Assembly (NCBI RefSeq): GCF_011059185.1
Contig: NZ_JAALFE010000012.1
Span: 40,563 to 104,562 of the forward strand
Source of the DNA: Paragemmobacter kunshanensis
Lineage (GTDB): Bacteria; Pseudomonadota; Alphaproteobacteria; Rhodobacterales; Rhodobacteraceae
Length of the DNA stretch: 64,000 bases
Direction of reading: 5' to 3'
A model generated the notes under the pieces. That model did no database searches, was not told the DNA's origin, and saw only the letters and a program-made list of their open reading frames with translations. Positions 37,429 through 47,390 of the stretch are shown piece by piece. The translations under genes and the position numbers were made by a program. The first letter of the stretch is position 1; every line of letters begins with the position of its first letter.

Positions 37429-37890
37429 ATGGAGCCGGGGAAGATGCGTGGCAAGCAGGCGGAGCATTACCATTACATGGCCGATGCGATGCGGCGGCTG
37501 GAATGGGACCTGCACCACCGGATCGAGGCGACGGGGCGCATTCCGCTGGAATGGCACGAGATCGCGCAGACCCCGGTCAGGCCGGGGGCGGACCGGGTGG
37601 CGCTGCGGCTGGACCGGGATGTGCTGCGGTTCTTCCGCTCCATCGGGCCGGGATATGGGCCGCGGATCAACCTGGTGCTGCGGACCTATATGCATGCGCG
37701 GCTGGCGGGGGTGATCCGGGGGGCCGAGACGGCGCCGGAGTTCCGCTTTGCGCCGCCGCCGGAGCGGCCGCTTTGGGGCGAGACGGCGGCCGGGCTTGGG
37801 CTGGGCGCGGGGCCGGACGAGGCGGAGCGGGGGATGGAGGCCGCGGCGCGGGCCGCGGAGCGGGCGAAGGCGGCGCGGTTGGGGGGGTGA
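37429..37890 (+). CDS. BrnA-type antitoxin-like protein without adjacent toxin
   Basis: A 153-residue protein. Residues about 64-100 (VALRLDRDVLRFFRSIGPGY then GPRINLVLRTYMHARL) match the ribbon-helix-helix C-domain of the BrnA antitoxin family. The N-terminus (AEHYHYMADAMRRLEWDLHH) and an Ala/Glu-rich C-terminal tail extend beyond a normal BrnA (about 80-100 residues). No BrnT toxin ORF is adjacent on either strand. It is either an orphan or a repurposed DNA-binding regulator. GAGGGAGG precedes ATG 37429. Confidence 0.8.
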   Translation: MEPGKMRGKQAEHYHYMADAMRRLEWDLHHRIEATGRIPLEWHEIAQTPVRPGADRVALRLDRDVLRFFRSIGPGYGPRINLVLRTYMHARLAGVIRGAETAPEFRFAPPPERPLWGETAAGLGLGAGPDEAERGMEAAARAAERAKAARLGG

Positions 37891-37964
37891 GGGGGGCGGA
37901 AGGCTGGGCCATTGGACCTGCTCGCTGTGTCGGGCCTTGGGGGCGTGAACCCCGGTCTGCCCCG

Positions 37965-38162
37965 ATGGAGGGAGGGTAGGGCGGGGTTCACCCCGCCATG
38001 CGTTCGACGATCCGGGGAATTCTGTTTCTGGGGGAAGGTCCCGGGTCAGGCCCGGGACGGGGGCATCCGGGATGGCGGGGTGAACCCCGCCCTACGCCGC
38101 CCCGGTGGCGGGGTGAACCCCGCCCTACGGGGCGCGCGGCGGTAGGGCGGGGGTCTCCCCGC
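37965..38162. repeat. GGGGTGAACCCC repeat cluster after the brnA-like gene
   Basis: Copies of the GGCGGGGTGAACCCCGCC palindrome lie at about 37976-38000 (inverse orientation), 38073-38098 and 38107-38131, with a degenerate copy at 38141-38162. One CCCGGG-TCAGG-CCCGGG palindrome is at about 38039-38056. The cluster fills the spacer between the convergent brnA-like and carB genes. Confidence 0.85.
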
Positions 38163-38169
38163 CTTGGCC

Positions 38170-41100
38170 CTACCCTTGGAGCGTCCGCACCCCATAGCCC
38201 TCGCCCCGGGCCTTCATCGCCGCCACGGCGGCGATGCTGGCGGCGGCGGTGGTGAAATAGGGGATCTTGTCCATCAGGGACACGCGGCGGATGTCGCGGC
38301 TGTCGGAGACGGCCTGGCTGCCTTCGGTCGTGTTCATCACCAGCGCGATGTCGCCGTTCTTCAGCCGGTCCACGATGTTGGGGCGGCCTTCATAGACCTT
38401 GTTCACCGCCTCGGCCTTGACGCCCTGGCCTTTCAGCCAGTCGGCGGTGCCCTTGGTCGCCACGATGTCGAAGCCCATCGCCACGAGGTCGCGGGCGGCA
38501 TCGGCCAGGGCTGCGGTCTTGTCCATGTCCTTGACCGACAGGAAGACGCGGCCCGTCTCGGGCAGGATCGTGCCTGCGCCCATCTGGGCCTTGAGGAAGG
38601 CCAAGGGGAAGGTGCGGTCCCAACCCATCACCTCACCCGTGGAGCGCATCTCGGGGCCGAGCAGGGGATCGACGCCGGGGAAGCGGGCGAAGGGCAGCAC
38701 CGCCTCCTTGACCGAGAACCAGGGCGTCTGCGGGTTGGCCAGCGTCAGCGGATCGGCCAGCGGAAGATCGGTATCGGGGCCGACGCCCGCCGGATAGGGC
38801 GCGCGTTCGGGGAAGTTCGAAAGCGGCTCGCCCGCCATGAGGCGCGCGGCGATGGAGGCGATGGCAGAATCGGTCGCCTTGGCCACGAAGGGCACGGTGC
38901 GGCTGGCGCGGGGGTTCACCTCAAGCACGTAGATCGTGCCATCCTTGATGGCGAATTGCACGTTCATCAGCCCCACCACATGCAGGGCGCGGGCCATGAT
39001 GACGGTCTGGCGCTTCAGCTCTTCCACCGTTTCGGGCGAGAGGTGATGCGGCGGCAGGCAGCAGGCAGAGTCGCCGGAATGGACGCCCGCCTCTTCGATA
39101 TGTTCCATGATGCCCGCGACATGGACGTTCTGCCCGTCCGAGAGGGCATCGACATCCACCTCGACCGCGCCGGAGAGATAGCTGTCGAGCAGGACCGGGC
39201 TGTCGCCCGACACCTGCACGGCAGTGGAGATGTAGCGTTCGAGCTGGTCGTCGGAGCGGACGATTTCCATCGCGCGGCCGCCGAGGACGAAGGAGGGGCG
39301 GATGACGAGGGGATAGCCGACCTGGGCCGCGATGGCGAAGGCCTCGTCGCGGGAGCGGGCGGTGCCGTTGACGGGCTGTTTCAGGCCGAGGTCGTGGAGC
39401 AGCTTCTGGAAGCGTTCGCGGTCTTCGGCCAGGTCGATCGCGTCGGGCGTGGTGCCGAGGATCGGGATCCCCTCTTCATGCAGCGCATTGGCGAGTTTCA
39501 GGGGCGTCTGGCCGCCGAATTGCACGATGACGCCGTGCAGCGTGCCGTTTTCCTGTTCCACGCGCAGGATTTCGAGGACGTGTTCCAGCGTGAGGGGTTC
39601 GAAATACAGGCGATCCGAGGTGTCGTAGTCGGTGGACACGGTTTCGGGGTTGCAGTTGACCATGATGGTTTCATAGCCCGCGCCGGTCAGCGCATAGCAG
39701 GCATGGCAGCAGCAATAGTCGAATTCGATGCCCTGCCCGATGCGGTTTGGGCCGCCGCCAAGGATGACGACTTTCTTGGCGGTGGAGGGGCGGGCTTCGC
39801 ATTCCACGTCGCCCATGACGGGCGTTTCATAGGTGGAATACATGTAGGGGGTCTGCGCCTCGAACTCTGCCGCGCAGGTGTCGATGCGTTTGAAGACGGC
39901 CGTGACACCAAGGTTGCGGCGGGCGCGGCGGACCTGGCCTTCGTCGCGGCCCGTCAGCTTGGCGAGGCGGGCATCGGTGAAGCCCATCATCTTCAGGCGG
40001 CGCAGGCCGTCGGCGGTAACCGGCAGGCCGTCGCGGCGGATCTGCGCCTCGGCGTCGATGATTTCGCGGATGCGGGCGAGGAACCAGGGATCGAAGGCGG
40101 TGATGGCCTGGATATCGTCGTTGCTCAGGCCGTGGCGCATGGCCTGGGCGATGACGCGGAGCCGGTCGGGCGTGGCCTCGGACAGCGCCTTGGAGATGGC
40201 GGCGCGGTCGGGCGCGCCGGGGATGGCGATTTCGTCAAAGCCCGAAAGGCCGGTTTCGAGGCTGGCCAGCGCCTTTTGCAGGGATTCGTGGATGGTGCGG
40301 CCGATGGCCATGGCTTCGCCCACCGATTTCATGGCGGTGGTGAGGTTGGGCTGGGAGCCGGGGAATTTCTCGAAGGCGAAGCGCGGGATCTTGGTGACGA
40401 CATAGTCGATCGAGGGTTCGAACGACGCGGGGGTGACCTTGGTGATGTCGTTGTCCAGCTCGTCCAGCGTGTAGCCCACGGCCAGTTTCGCGGCGATCTT
40501 GGCGATGGGGAAGCCCGTGGCCTTCGACGCCAGCGCCGAGGAGCGGGAGACGCGGGGGTTCATCTCGATCACCACCATGCGGCCGTCTGCCGGGTTGATC
40601 GCCCATTGCACGTTGGACCCGCCGGTTTCCACGCCGATCTCGCGCAGGACGGCGATGGAGCCGTTGCGCATGATCTGGTATTCCTTGTCCGTCAGCGTCA
40701 GCGCCGGGGCCACGGTGATGCTGTCGCCCGTATGCACGCCCATCGGATCGACGTTTTCGATGGAGCAGACGATGATGGCATTGTCGGCGCGGTCGCGCAC
40801 CACCTCCATCTCGTATTCCTTCCAGCCGAGGAGGGATTCATCGACAAGGACCTGGGCCACGGGCGAGGCTTCGAGCCCGGATTTCACGATGGCCTCGTAA
40901 TCATCGCGGTTATAGGCGACGCCGCCGCCGGTGCCGCCAAGGGTGAAGGCGGGGCGGATGATGGCGGGGAGGCCCACATATTCCAGCGCGGCCATGGCCT
41001 CGGCGAGGCCGGCTGCGATGTCGTATTTGCCGGAAGGAAGCTTGGGGGCGGCGACGATGGTGGCTTTCGGGTTTTCAAGGCCGATGCGATCCATCGCCTC

Positions 41101-41499
41101 GCGGAACAGTTTCCGGTCTTCGGCCATCTCGATGGCCTGCCGGTTGGCGCCGATCAGTTGCACGCCGAACTGTTCCAGCACGCCCATATCGGCCAGCGCC
41201 AGCGCGGTGTTCAGCCCGGTCTGCCCGCCCATGGTGGGCAGGAGCGCGTCGGGGCGTTCCTTTTCGATGATCTTGGCCACCACTTCCGGGGTGATGGGTT
41301 CGATATAGGTGGCATCGGCAAGGCCCGGATCCGTCATGATCGTCGCGGGGTTCGAGTTGACGAGGATGACGCGGTAGCCTTCCTCCCGCAGGGCCTTGCA
41401 AGCCTGTGCGCCGGAGTAGTCGAATTCGCAGGCCTGCCCGATGACGATGGGACCGGCGCCGATGATCATGATGGAGGAGATATCGGTTCTTTTCGGCAT
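38170..41499 (-). CDS. carB: Carbamoyl-phosphate synthase large subunit
   Basis: A 1109-residue CarB that makes carbamoyl phosphate for arginine and pyrimidines from bicarbonate, ATP and CarA-derived ammonia. Two homologous ATP-grasp halves are visible, each with a pre-ATP-grasp start ([19 protein letters not shown] and [19 protein letters not shown]) and an [20 protein letters not shown]-like metal site; a C-terminal MGS-like allosteric domain (from about residue 970) follows. ATG 41499 ([14 protein letters not shown]) is the family start. carA is not in the window. It is divergent from pabB across a hairpin cluster. Confidence 0.97.
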   Translation of the reverse strand: MPKRTDISSIMIIGAGPIVIGQACEFDYSGAQACKALREEGYRVILVNSNPATIMTDPGLADATYIEPITPEVVAKIIEKERPDALLPTMGGQTGLNTALALADMGVLEQFGVQLIGANRQAIEMAEDRKLFREAMDRIGLENPKATIVAAPKLPSGKYDIAAGLAEAMAALEYVGLPAIIRPAFTLGGTGGGVAYNRDDYEAIVKSGLEASPVAQVLVDESLLGWKEYEMEVVRDRADNAIIVCSIENVDPMGVHTGDSITVAPALTLTDKEYQIMRNGSIAVLREIGVETGGSNVQWAINPADGRMVVIEMNPRVSRSSALASKATGFPIAKIAAKLAVGYTLDELDNDITKVTPASFEPSIDYVVTKIPRFAFEKFPGSQPNLTTAMKSVGEAMAIGRTIHESLQKALASLETGLSGFDEIAIPGAPDRAAISKALSEATPDRLRVIAQAMRHGLSNDDIQAITAFDPWFLARIREIIDAEAQIRRDGLPVTADGLRRLKMMGFTDARLAKLTGRDEGQVRRARRNLGVTAVFKRIDTCAAEFEAQTPYMYSTYETPVMGDVECEARPSTAKKVVILGGGPNRIGQGIEFDYCCCHACYALTGAGYETIMVNCNPETVSTDYDTSDRLYFEPLTLEHVLEILRVEQENGTLHGVIVQFGGQTPLKLANALHEEGIPILGTTPDAIDLAEDRERFQKLLHDLGLKQPVNGTARSRDEAFAIAAQVGYPLVIRPSFVLGGRAMEIVRSDDQLERYISTAVQVSGDSPVLLDSYLSGAVEVDVDALSDGQNVHVAGIMEHIEEAGVHSGDSACCLPPHHLSPETVEELKRQTVIMARALHVVGLMNVQFAIKDGTIYVLEVNPRASRTVPFVAKATDSAIASIAARLMAGEPLSNFPERAPYPAGVGPDTDLPLADPLTLANPQTPWFSVKEAVLPFARFPGVDPLLGPEMRSTGEVMGWDRTFPLAFLKAQMGAGTILPETGRVFLSVKDMDKTAALADAARDLVAMGFDIVATKGTADWLKGQGVKAEAVNKVYEGRPNIVDRLKNGDIALVMNTTEGSQAVSDSRDIRRVSLMDKIPYFTTAAASIAAVAAMKARGEGYGVRTLQG

Positions 41500-41620
41500 G
41501 GTCCTGTCCCGCATGTGCCATCCCGCAGCATGAGTGCAGCGGGTGGAGGATTCGTGCTTCGCGCAAATTGACGGGGGTTTAGGGGAGTGGGGGCTGCTGC
41601 GCAAGCGGTTGTGGTGGTCA

Positions 41621-41742
41621 GCGATTTCTGACGCAGAAATCGCGCAAAATTCTGACGCAGAATTTTGCTGGGGGCTGGTGTCGCGCGGTTGGGGGGCGAA
41701 ATCTGCGTCAGATTTCGGCGCATTTTCTGCGTCAGAAAATGC
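41621..41742. repeat. Cluster of four TGACGCA-core hairpins
   Basis: Four perfect hairpins lie in the 341-bp gap between the divergent starts of carB and pabB: 41621-41643 (arm GCGATTTCTG, loop ACG; identical to the one at 12144), 41644-41668 (11-bp arm GCAAAATTCTG, loop ACG), 41697-41717 (arm CGAAATCTG, loop CGT) and 41720-41742 (arm GCATTTTCTG, loop CGT). The location between two gene starts argues against a simple terminator role. No gene lies in the gap. Confidence 0.92.
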
Positions 41743-41840
41743 CTGCGCGGGCGGATCGGGGCGGCAAGGCGTCGCGGCTGGGCTGGTCGGGGGGTGGGGG
41801 CGGTGCTATCTCGGCCCGCGATGGAACGGAGTGGGCTTGC

Positions 41841-42980
41841 GTGATCCTTTTCGAACATGGTCCGGGCGGGGTGCCTGCGCTTTTCGACGGCGCGCGCGAG
41901 GTGATCGTGGCGCGGCGGGCGGATCAGGTGCGCGCCGCTTTGGCCCGTGCCGACCGGGCGCGGGCGGCGGGGGCCTGGGTTGCGGGCTATGTCGCCTATG
42001 AGGCGGGCTATGCGCTGGAGCCGCGTCTGGCGCGGCTGATGCCCGCGCGGCGGCCTGCGCCGCTGGTCCTGCTGGGGGTGTTCGACGGGCCGGTTGACGC
42101 GGGCGCGCTGCTGGCGCGGGCGGCGGAAGAGGCGGGGGCGGCGCGGCTGTCGCGCCTACGGCGCGGGATCAGCCGCGCGGCCTATGGCGCGGCGATGGCG
42201 CGGGTGATGGGCTATATCGCCGCCGGGGATTGCTATCAGATCAACCTGACCTTCCCGCTTTCGGCGCGGCTGGAGGGTGGCACGGCGCTGGGTCTCTATG
42301 GCGCGCTGCGGGCGCGGCAGGCGGTGGGATACGGCGTCTTCTGCGATCTGGGCGCGGGGCCGGTGGTCATGTCGCGGTCGCCCGAGTTGTTCTTCCGGGT
42401 GGAGGGGGGCGTGATTTCCGCCCGGCCCATGAAGGGGACCGCGCCGCGCGATGCGGACCCCGCGCGGGATGCTGCGCTGGCGGCGGAGTTGTTCGCATCC
42501 GAGAAGGCGCGGGCGGAGAACCTGATGATCGTGGATCTGCTGCGCAACGACATCGCGCGGATCTCCGAGGTCGGGTCGGTGAAGGTGCCGGAGCTTTATG
42601 CGGTGGAGCCTTTCGCGACGGTGCATCAGATGAGTTCGACCGTGACGGGGCGGCTGGTGGCTGGGGCCGATCTGGCGGGGCTGATGGCGGCGCTGTTTCC
42701 CTGCGGGTCGATCACGGGGGCGCCGAAGATCCGCGCGATGGAGATCATCCGTGAGGTCGAGGGGCGCGCGCGGGGCGTCTATTGCGGGGCGATGGGTTGG
42801 ATGGCGCCTTCGGGCGATGCAGTGTGGAACGTGGCGATCCGCACGCTGTCGCTGTTTCCGGGCGGGCGCGTGGTGCTGAACGTGGGCGGGGGGGTGGTGC
42901 AGGACAGCACCGCCGATGGCGAATGGGAGGAGGCGCTGTGGAAGGCGCGCTACGCGGAGGGGCTGGCGACGTCCGGCTGA
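41841..42980 (+). CDS. pabB: Aminodeoxychorismate synthase component I
   Basis: A 379-residue chorismate-utilising enzyme that makes 4-amino-4-deoxychorismate for folate. Conserved blocks are the YIAAGDCYQINLTFPLSARL substrate segment, ARPMKGTAPR, ENLMIVDLLRNDIAR, MSSTVTGRL and CGSITGAPKIRAMEII. It is shorter at the N-terminus than E. coli PabB, as is common for alphaproteobacterial forms. GTG 41841 is chosen (GGAG 9 bases upstream); the open frame to 41739 runs through the hairpin cluster and is not homologous. pabC overlaps its end by 43 bp. Confidence 0.93.
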   Translation: MILFEHGPGGVPALFDGAREVIVARRADQVRAALARADRARAAGAWVAGYVAYEAGYALEPRLARLMPARRPAPLVLLGVFDGPVDAGALLARAAEEAGAARLSRLRRGISRAAYGAAMARVMGYIAAGDCYQINLTFPLSARLEGGTALGLYGALRARQAVGYGVFCDLGAGPVVMSRSPELFFRVEGGVISARPMKGTAPRDADPARDAALAAELFASEKARAENLMIVDLLRNDIARISEVGSVKVPELYAVEPFATVHQMSSTVTGRLVAGADLAGLMAALFPCGSITGAPKIRAMEIIREVEGRARGVYCGAMGWMAPSGDAVWNVAIRTLSLFPGGRVVLNVGGGVVQDSTADGEWEEALWKARYAEGLATSG

Positions 42981-43561
42981 TCGAGACGGCTCTGTGGGAC
43001 GGGGCGGCCTTCCCCCGGCTGGCGCTGCATCTGGCGCGGCTGGCGCGCGGGGCTGCGGCCCTGGGGTTCCCCTGCGATCCGGCGGCGGTGGAGCGGGCGC
43101 TGTTCGCGGCGGTGGGCGATGCGGCGCTGCGGGTGCGGCTGACGCTGGGGGCTGCGGGGGATATGGAGGTGACGGTGGCGCCCTTGCCTGCAGGGAAGGC
43201 GGAATGGCGGGTGGGGCTGGCGGCGGCGCGGCTGGCCTCGGGCGATCCGTGGTTGCGGGTGAAGACGACGCGGCGCGCGGCCTATGACGCGGCGCGGGCG
43301 GCGCTGCCTGCGGGGCTGGATGAGGTGGTCTTCCTGAATGAACGCGGCGAGGTCTGCGACGGGACGATCACGACGGTCTTCTTCGACCGGGGGCAGGGGA
43401 TGCGGACGCCGCCCTTGGCCTGCGGCCTGCTGCCGGGGGTTCTGCGGGCGGAACTGGCGGTGCCGGAGGAGGTGCTGCGGGCGGAGGATCTGCCGCGCGT
43501 GCGGCTGTGGGTGGGCAATGCGCTGCGCGGCCTGATCCCGGCGGTCTGGGCGGGGAATTGA
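42938..43561 (+). CDS. pabC: Aminodeoxychorismate lyase-like aminotransferase class IV
   Basis: A 207-residue PLP enzyme of fold type IV, expected to split aminodeoxychorismate to p-aminobenzoate and pyruvate. The PLP lysine is probably in LRVKTTRRAAYDAARAAL; EVVFLNERGEVCDGTITTVF is the conserved Glu/Thr segment. GTG 42938 with GGGAGGAGG just upstream is the likely start, giving a 43-bp overlap with pabB. At 207 residues it is shorter than the usual ~270, but all core motifs are present and Rhodobacteraceae forms are often short. Confidence 0.9.
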   Translation: MEGALRGGAGDVRLIETALWDGAAFPRLALHLARLARGAAALGFPCDPAAVERALFAAVGDAALRVRLTLGAAGDMEVTVAPLPAGKAEWRVGLAAARLASGDPWLRVKTTRRAAYDAARAALPAGLDEVVFLNERGEVCDGTITTVFFDRGQGMRTPPLACGLLPGVLRAELAVPEEVLRAEDLPRVRLWVGNALRGLIPAVWAGN

Positions 43562-43567
43562 GCGGAG

Positions 43568-43797
43568 CGCCGGCCGCGTGCCGCGTCCGGCGCAAGCCTT
43601 TCCTGTCGTCGGCGCCTGCGCGCCTCCTCCGGGGTCAGGGGGCCTTCTGCCCCCTCTTGTCCCGCCTGCGGCGTGCCAATTCACCCCCGAGGGTATTTGT
43701 CCCAAGATGAAGACCGGGCCATTTCATCTTGGCCGAAAATACCCTCGGGGGTGAGGAGCGCAGCGACGAGGGGGCGGACAGCCCCCTGCGACGGTGG
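43568..43797. repeat. Large palindromic element between pabC and the esterase gene
   Basis: The core 43683-43756 pairs CCCCCGAGGGTATTT with AAATACCCTCGGGGG around AAGATGAA/TTCATCTT. Flanks contain GGGGGCCTTCTGCCCCC (about 43637-43654) and GGGGGCGGACAGCCCCC (about 43771-43788), again mutually inverted. It fills the spacer between convergent genes and is a relative of the elements at 49768 and 58001. No gene is present. Confidence 0.85.
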
Positions 43798-43799
43798 GG

Positions 43800-44438
43800 T
43801 CAGGCGGTGAGGCAGCGGCGCAGGGCGCTGATGTCGTCGCGCATCACGCCATGGCCTGCGCCGGGGTAGACCTTCGTTTCCATGGCCGCGCCGAGGGCGC
43901 TGAGGGTGGCCGCCGTGTCCTGCACGCGTTGCACGGGAATGTGCGGGTCGCGTTCGTGGACGGAGAGCCAGACGCGGCCCTTGCGATTCCCTCCATAGTC
44001 GAAGCGTTTGGGGCGGTGGCCGTAGAGCGCTTCGGTCGGGGGGCCTTCGGCATCGCCCGTGCCGACGAGGCCGCCGGAGAAGGCGAGGAGGCCCGCGAGG
44101 GGTTCGCCCATGCGGGCATAGGCCTCGGACGCGAGGCAGGCGCCCTGGGAGAAGCCTGCGAGCCAGATGCGGCCCGGGGGGATGCCCTCGGATGTCAGGG
44201 TGGAGATGGCGTCCGTCACTTGCGCCAAGGCGCGGGTCACGAAGGGTTCCATCTGCGCTGATGGCGCGAGGAAGGAGGTGGGCCACCAGCTGTTGCCGGG
44301 GGCCTCGGGCGCGATGGCCGCCACATCGGGGAGGGCGGCGTGGGACATCAGCGACAGGATGTCGGCGGCCGAGCCGCCGCGACCGTGCAGCAGCACGATC
44401 CCGGCGGTGGCGTTCCTTGAGGGGCCCGCGCGATTCAT
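43800..44438 (-). CDS. Phospholipase/carboxylesterase family hydrolase (MhqD-like)
   Basis: A 212-residue alpha/beta hydrolase of the carboxylesterase/phospholipase group. It has GIVLLHGRGGSAADILSL, the nucleophile elbow LAGFSQGACLASE, a catalytic-acid region in SVHERDPHIPVQRV and the terminal His in GAGHGVMRDDI. It overlaps the upstream VOC dioxygenase gene by 4 bp. This hydrolase-plus-VOC pairing resembles the mhqD/mhqO pairs used in hydroquinone and quinone detoxification in Bacillus; the parallel is inference. Confidence 0.9.
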   Translation of the reverse strand: MNRAGPSRNATAGIVLLHGRGGSAADILSLMSHAALPDVAAIAPEAPGNSWWPTSFLAPSAQMEPFVTRALAQVTDAISTLTSEGIPPGRIWLAGFSQGACLASEAYARMGEPLAGLLAFSGGLVGTGDAEGPPTEALYGHRPKRFDYGGNRKGRVWLSVHERDPHIPVQRVQDTAATLSALGAAMETKVYPGAGHGVMRDDISALRRCLTA

Positions 44439-45346
44439 GCGGGGACCTTGAGTTTCGGCAGCGTGGCCTCAATCCGGTCGCGCAGGCGTTCGTGCTGCGG
44501 GGGGAGTTTCAGTGCGGTGCCGAGGGTTTCGACGGGCTCGTCCACCGCGAAGCCCGGCGGGTCGGTGGCGATTTCGAACAGCACGCCGCCCGGTTCGCGG
44601 AAGTAGATCGCGTTGAAATACTGCCGGTCGATGACGGGCGTGGTGCGGTGGCCGAATTTCAGCAGCGCCTCCTGCCAGTGGTGCTGATCCTCTTGCGTCT
44701 TGGCGCGGAAGGCGACGTGATGGATCGTTCCCTTGCCGGGGCGCGGGACGGTGGGGACATCGGCGCGCCAGATGTCGATGATGTTGGCGCGGTCATTGCC
44801 CGGCGCCTTGAGCCGGAGGCGTTCGCCGCCGGGGCTGCGTTCGCTGCCCTGCACCTCATAGCCGAAGGCCTCGGTCAGGAGGCGCGCGGTGGGGTCGGGG
44901 TCGCGTTCCCAGAGGGTGACGGAATGGAAGCCGTGCCGGTCAGCCGCGCCTTCGGTTTCGATCAGTTCCACGGGGGCGCCGTCGGGATCGCGCAGCGTGA
45001 GGACGCGCTGGCCGAAGCGCAGCGTCGGCGCGGGGAGGAAGTTGTCGCCTTCCGACATCTCGTCGATCATCGTGTCGAAGTCGCCCTTCGGGATGGCATA
45101 GGCATAGGCCGAGGCCATGCCGGGGCCGGCGCGGCCGGGGCCTGCTTCGGCGAAGGGGAAGAAGGTGAGGATGGTGCCCGCGCTGCCCGTATGGTCGCCG
45201 TAATAGAGGTGGTAGGTGTCGGGGGCGTCGAAGTTCACCGTCTTCTTCACGAGGCGCTGTTTCAGCGTGCCTGCGTAGAAGTCGACATTGGCCTGCGGCG
45301 GGCCGGAGATGGCGGTGACGTGGTGAAGGCCGGGGATCCTGGTCAT
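44435..45346 (-). CDS. Ring-cleaving dioxygenase of the VOC superfamily (MhqO-like)
   Basis: A 303-residue protein with two VOC modules (about 5-135 and 150-265). Metal-type residues lie in GLHHVTAISGPPQANVDFY, PVELIET, TIHHVAFRAKTQEDQHHW and GVLFEIATDPPGF. This architecture is the glyoxalase-type ring-cleaving dioxygenase group (MhqO/LinE-like) acting on hydroquinones. ATG 45346 follows AAAGGG; the open frame to 45553 crosses the aspS promoter region and is not homologous. It is translationally coupled to the esterase downstream. Confidence 0.9.
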   Translation of the reverse strand: MTRIPGLHHVTAISGPPQANVDFYAGTLKQRLVKKTVNFDAPDTYHLYYGDHTGSAGTILTFFPFAEAGPGRAGPGMASAYAYAIPKGDFDTMIDEMSEGDNFLPAPTLRFGQRVLTLRDPDGAPVELIETEGAADRHGFHSVTLWERDPDPTARLLTEAFGYEVQGSERSPGGERLRLKAPGNDRANIIDIWRADVPTVPRPGKGTIHHVAFRAKTQEDQHHWQEALLKFGHRTTPVIDRQYFNAIYFREPGGVLFEIATDPPGFAVDEPVETLGTALKLPPQHERLRDRIEATLPKLKVPA

Positions 45347-45487
45347 GGCTTTGCCCTTTCGGCTGATGTTTGCTGTTGCCACCCATATGGGGCCGGTGCG
45401 CGGATGTGGGAAGCGGGCAGGGGCGCGCGGGAGTTGTGCAGCGATGCACGAATGGGCCGCCGGTCCCGTGCGGCCCCCGTGCGGGCC

Positions 45488-45516
45488 TTGACTTCGTCTG
45501 CGCCAAGGGGTGTATC
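45488..45516 (+). promoter_or_regulatory. Probable housekeeping promoter of aspS
   Basis: TTGACT (45488-45493), a 17-bp spacer and TGTATC (45511-45516) lie 39 bp upstream of the aspS start. Both hexamers are close to the sigma-70 consensus and the spacing is ideal. Confidence 0.6.
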
Positions 45517-45554
45517 GGCGCGATGACCGAAGATGCCTCGCAAGGGGGAGCATG

Positions 45555-47336
45555 ATGCACGCCTATCGCAGCCATACCTGCGCCGAATTGAACAAAGCCC
45601 ATGTGGGCCAGACGGTCCGCCTGTCGGGCTGGGTGCATCGCGTGCGCGATCACGGGGGCGTGCTGTTCATCGACCTGCGCGACCATTACGGGATCACGCA
45701 GGTTCTGGCGGACAGTGACAGCCCCGCCTTTGCCGAGATCGAGAAGGTGCGGGCGGAGTGGGTCATCTGCATCGACGGGCGCGTGAAGGCGCGGGATGCG
45801 GCGCTGGTGAACCCCAAGATCCCGACCGGGGAGGTCGAGGTCTATGCCACCGGCATGACGGTGCTGGGGGCTGCGGAAGAGCTGCCGATGCCGGTCTTCG
45901 GCGAGGTGGATTATCCCGAAGAGACGCGGTTGACCTATCGCTTCCTCGATCTGCGGCGGGAGAAGCTGCATCGGAACATGATGCTGCGCTCGAACGTGGT
46001 GCGCAGCTTGCGCAACCGGATGTGGGGGCAGGGGTTCAACGAATTCCAGACGCCGATCATCACGGCGTCTTCGCCGGAAGGAGCGCGGGATTTCCTTGTT
46101 CCCAGCCGTCTGCATCCGGGCAAGTTCTATGCGCTGCCGCAGGCGCCGCAGCAGTTCAAGCAGTTGATCATGGTGGCGGGGTTCGACCGTTACTTCCAGA
46201 TCGCGCCCTGTTTCCGGGACGAGGATCCGCGCGCGGACCGGTCGCCCACCGATTTCTACCAGCTGGACGTGGAGATGAGCTTCGTCGAGCAGGAGGATGT
46301 CTTTGCCGCCGTGCAGCCCGTCATTCAGGGGCTGTTCGAGGAGTTCCGGCCGGATTGCAAGGTGCCGTCGGAATGGCCGCGCATCGCCTACAAGGATTCG
46401 CTGCTGTGGTATGGCAGCGACAAGCCGGACCTGCGCAACCCGATCAGGATGCAGGTGGTGAGCGAGCATTTCCGGGGGTCGGGCTTTGCAGTGTTCGCGA
46501 AGCTGCTGGAGAACGAGGGGACCGAGGTGCGGGCGATCCCCGCGCCGACGGGGGGCAGCCGGAAGTTCTGTGACCGGATGAATGCCTTTGCCCAGAAGGA
46601 AGGTCTGCCGGGGATGGGGTATATCTTCTGGCGGGAGGCCGAGGATGGGTCGGGGATGGAGGCGGCGGGGCCGCTGGCCAAGAATATCGGACCCGAACGG
46701 ACCGAGGCGATCCGGCAGCAGCTTGGGCTGGGGCTGGGCGATGCGGCCTTCTTCCTTGGCGGCAAGCCCGAGCAGTTCGTGTCCTTTGCGGGCAAAGCGC
46801 GCAACGAGATCGGGCGCGAGTTGGGGCTGGCGGAGACGGATACGTTCCGTTTCGCCTGGATCGTGGACTTCCCGATGTATGAGAAGACCGATGACGGGAA
46901 GATCGACTTTTCCCACAACCCCTTCTCCATGCCGCAGGGGGGGATGGAGGCGCTGATGGGCGATCCCTTGGCGGTGCATGCCTATCAGTATGACCTTGCC
47001 TGCAACGGCTATGAGCTGATTTCGGGCGGCATCCGCAACCACAAGCCCGAGATCATGTACAAGGCCTTTGAATTGGCCGGATACCCCAACAGCGAAGTGG
47101 ACAAGCGGTTCGGGGGGATGGTGAAGGCGTTCAAATATGGCGCGCCGCCGCACGGGGGTTGCGCCATGGGGATCGACCGGGCGGTGATGCTCTTGGCGGA
47201 TGAACAGAACATCCGCGAGGTGATCATGTTCCCGATGAACCAGCGCGCCGAGGACCTGCTGATGGGCGCGCCGAGCGAGCCCTTGAACGAGCAGCTGCGC
47301 GAGTTGCGGCTGCGGGTCGTGCCGAAGGATCAGTAA
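45555..47336 (+). CDS. aspS: Aspartyl-tRNA synthetase (probably non-discriminating)
   Basis: A 593-residue class-II synthetase. It has an N-terminal OB-fold anticodon domain ([18 protein letters not shown]), the motif-2 region [19 protein letters not shown], a GAD insertion domain (about 290-420) and motif 3 ([15 protein letters not shown]). The His in RDHGG aligns with His31 of Pseudomonas AspRS, a residue tied to relaxed Asp/Asn tRNA choice; the discriminating E. coli enzyme has Leu there. ATG 45555 is preferred over 45552 because GGAG is better spaced. It is transcribed alone. Confidence 0.96.
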   Translation: MHAYRSHTCAELNKAHVGQTVRLSGWVHRVRDHGGVLFIDLRDHYGITQVLADSDSPAFAEIEKVRAEWVICIDGRVKARDAALVNPKIPTGEVEVYATGMTVLGAAEELPMPVFGEVDYPEETRLTYRFLDLRREKLHRNMMLRSNVVRSLRNRMWGQGFNEFQTPIITASSPEGARDFLVPSRLHPGKFYALPQAPQQFKQLIMVAGFDRYFQIAPCFRDEDPRADRSPTDFYQLDVEMSFVEQEDVFAAVQPVIQGLFEEFRPDCKVPSEWPRIAYKDSLLWYGSDKPDLRNPIRMQVVSEHFRGSGFAVFAKLLENEGTEVRAIPAPTGGSRKFCDRMNAFAQKEGLPGMGYIFWREAEDGSGMEAAGPLAKNIGPERTEAIRQQLGLGLGDAAFFLGGKPEQFVSFAGKARNEIGRELGLAETDTFRFAWIVDFPMYEKTDDGKIDFSHNPFSMPQGGMEALMGDPLAVHAYQYDLACNGYELISGGIRNHKPEIMYKAFELAGYPNSEVDKRFGGMVKAFKYGAPPHGGCAMGIDRAVMLLADEQNIREVIMFPMNQRAEDLLMGAPSEPLNEQLRELRLRVVPKDQ

Positions 47337-47390
47337 TGGGGAGGGGCGCCGGGGGCGCCCCTTCTGCTTTGGGGGTCTGCGGTTTGTTGG

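Noticed and set aside
38164-41571. 1135-codon open frame opposite carB
   Set aside because: Composition (Gly/His/Asp/Val-rich, no motifs) and exact coincidence with carB show that it is a reverse-frame shadow.
45523-45555. 10-codon ORF ([10 protein letters not shown]) overlapping the aspS start
   Set aside because: There is no ribosome site before it and no codon pattern linked to aspartate; most likely chance.
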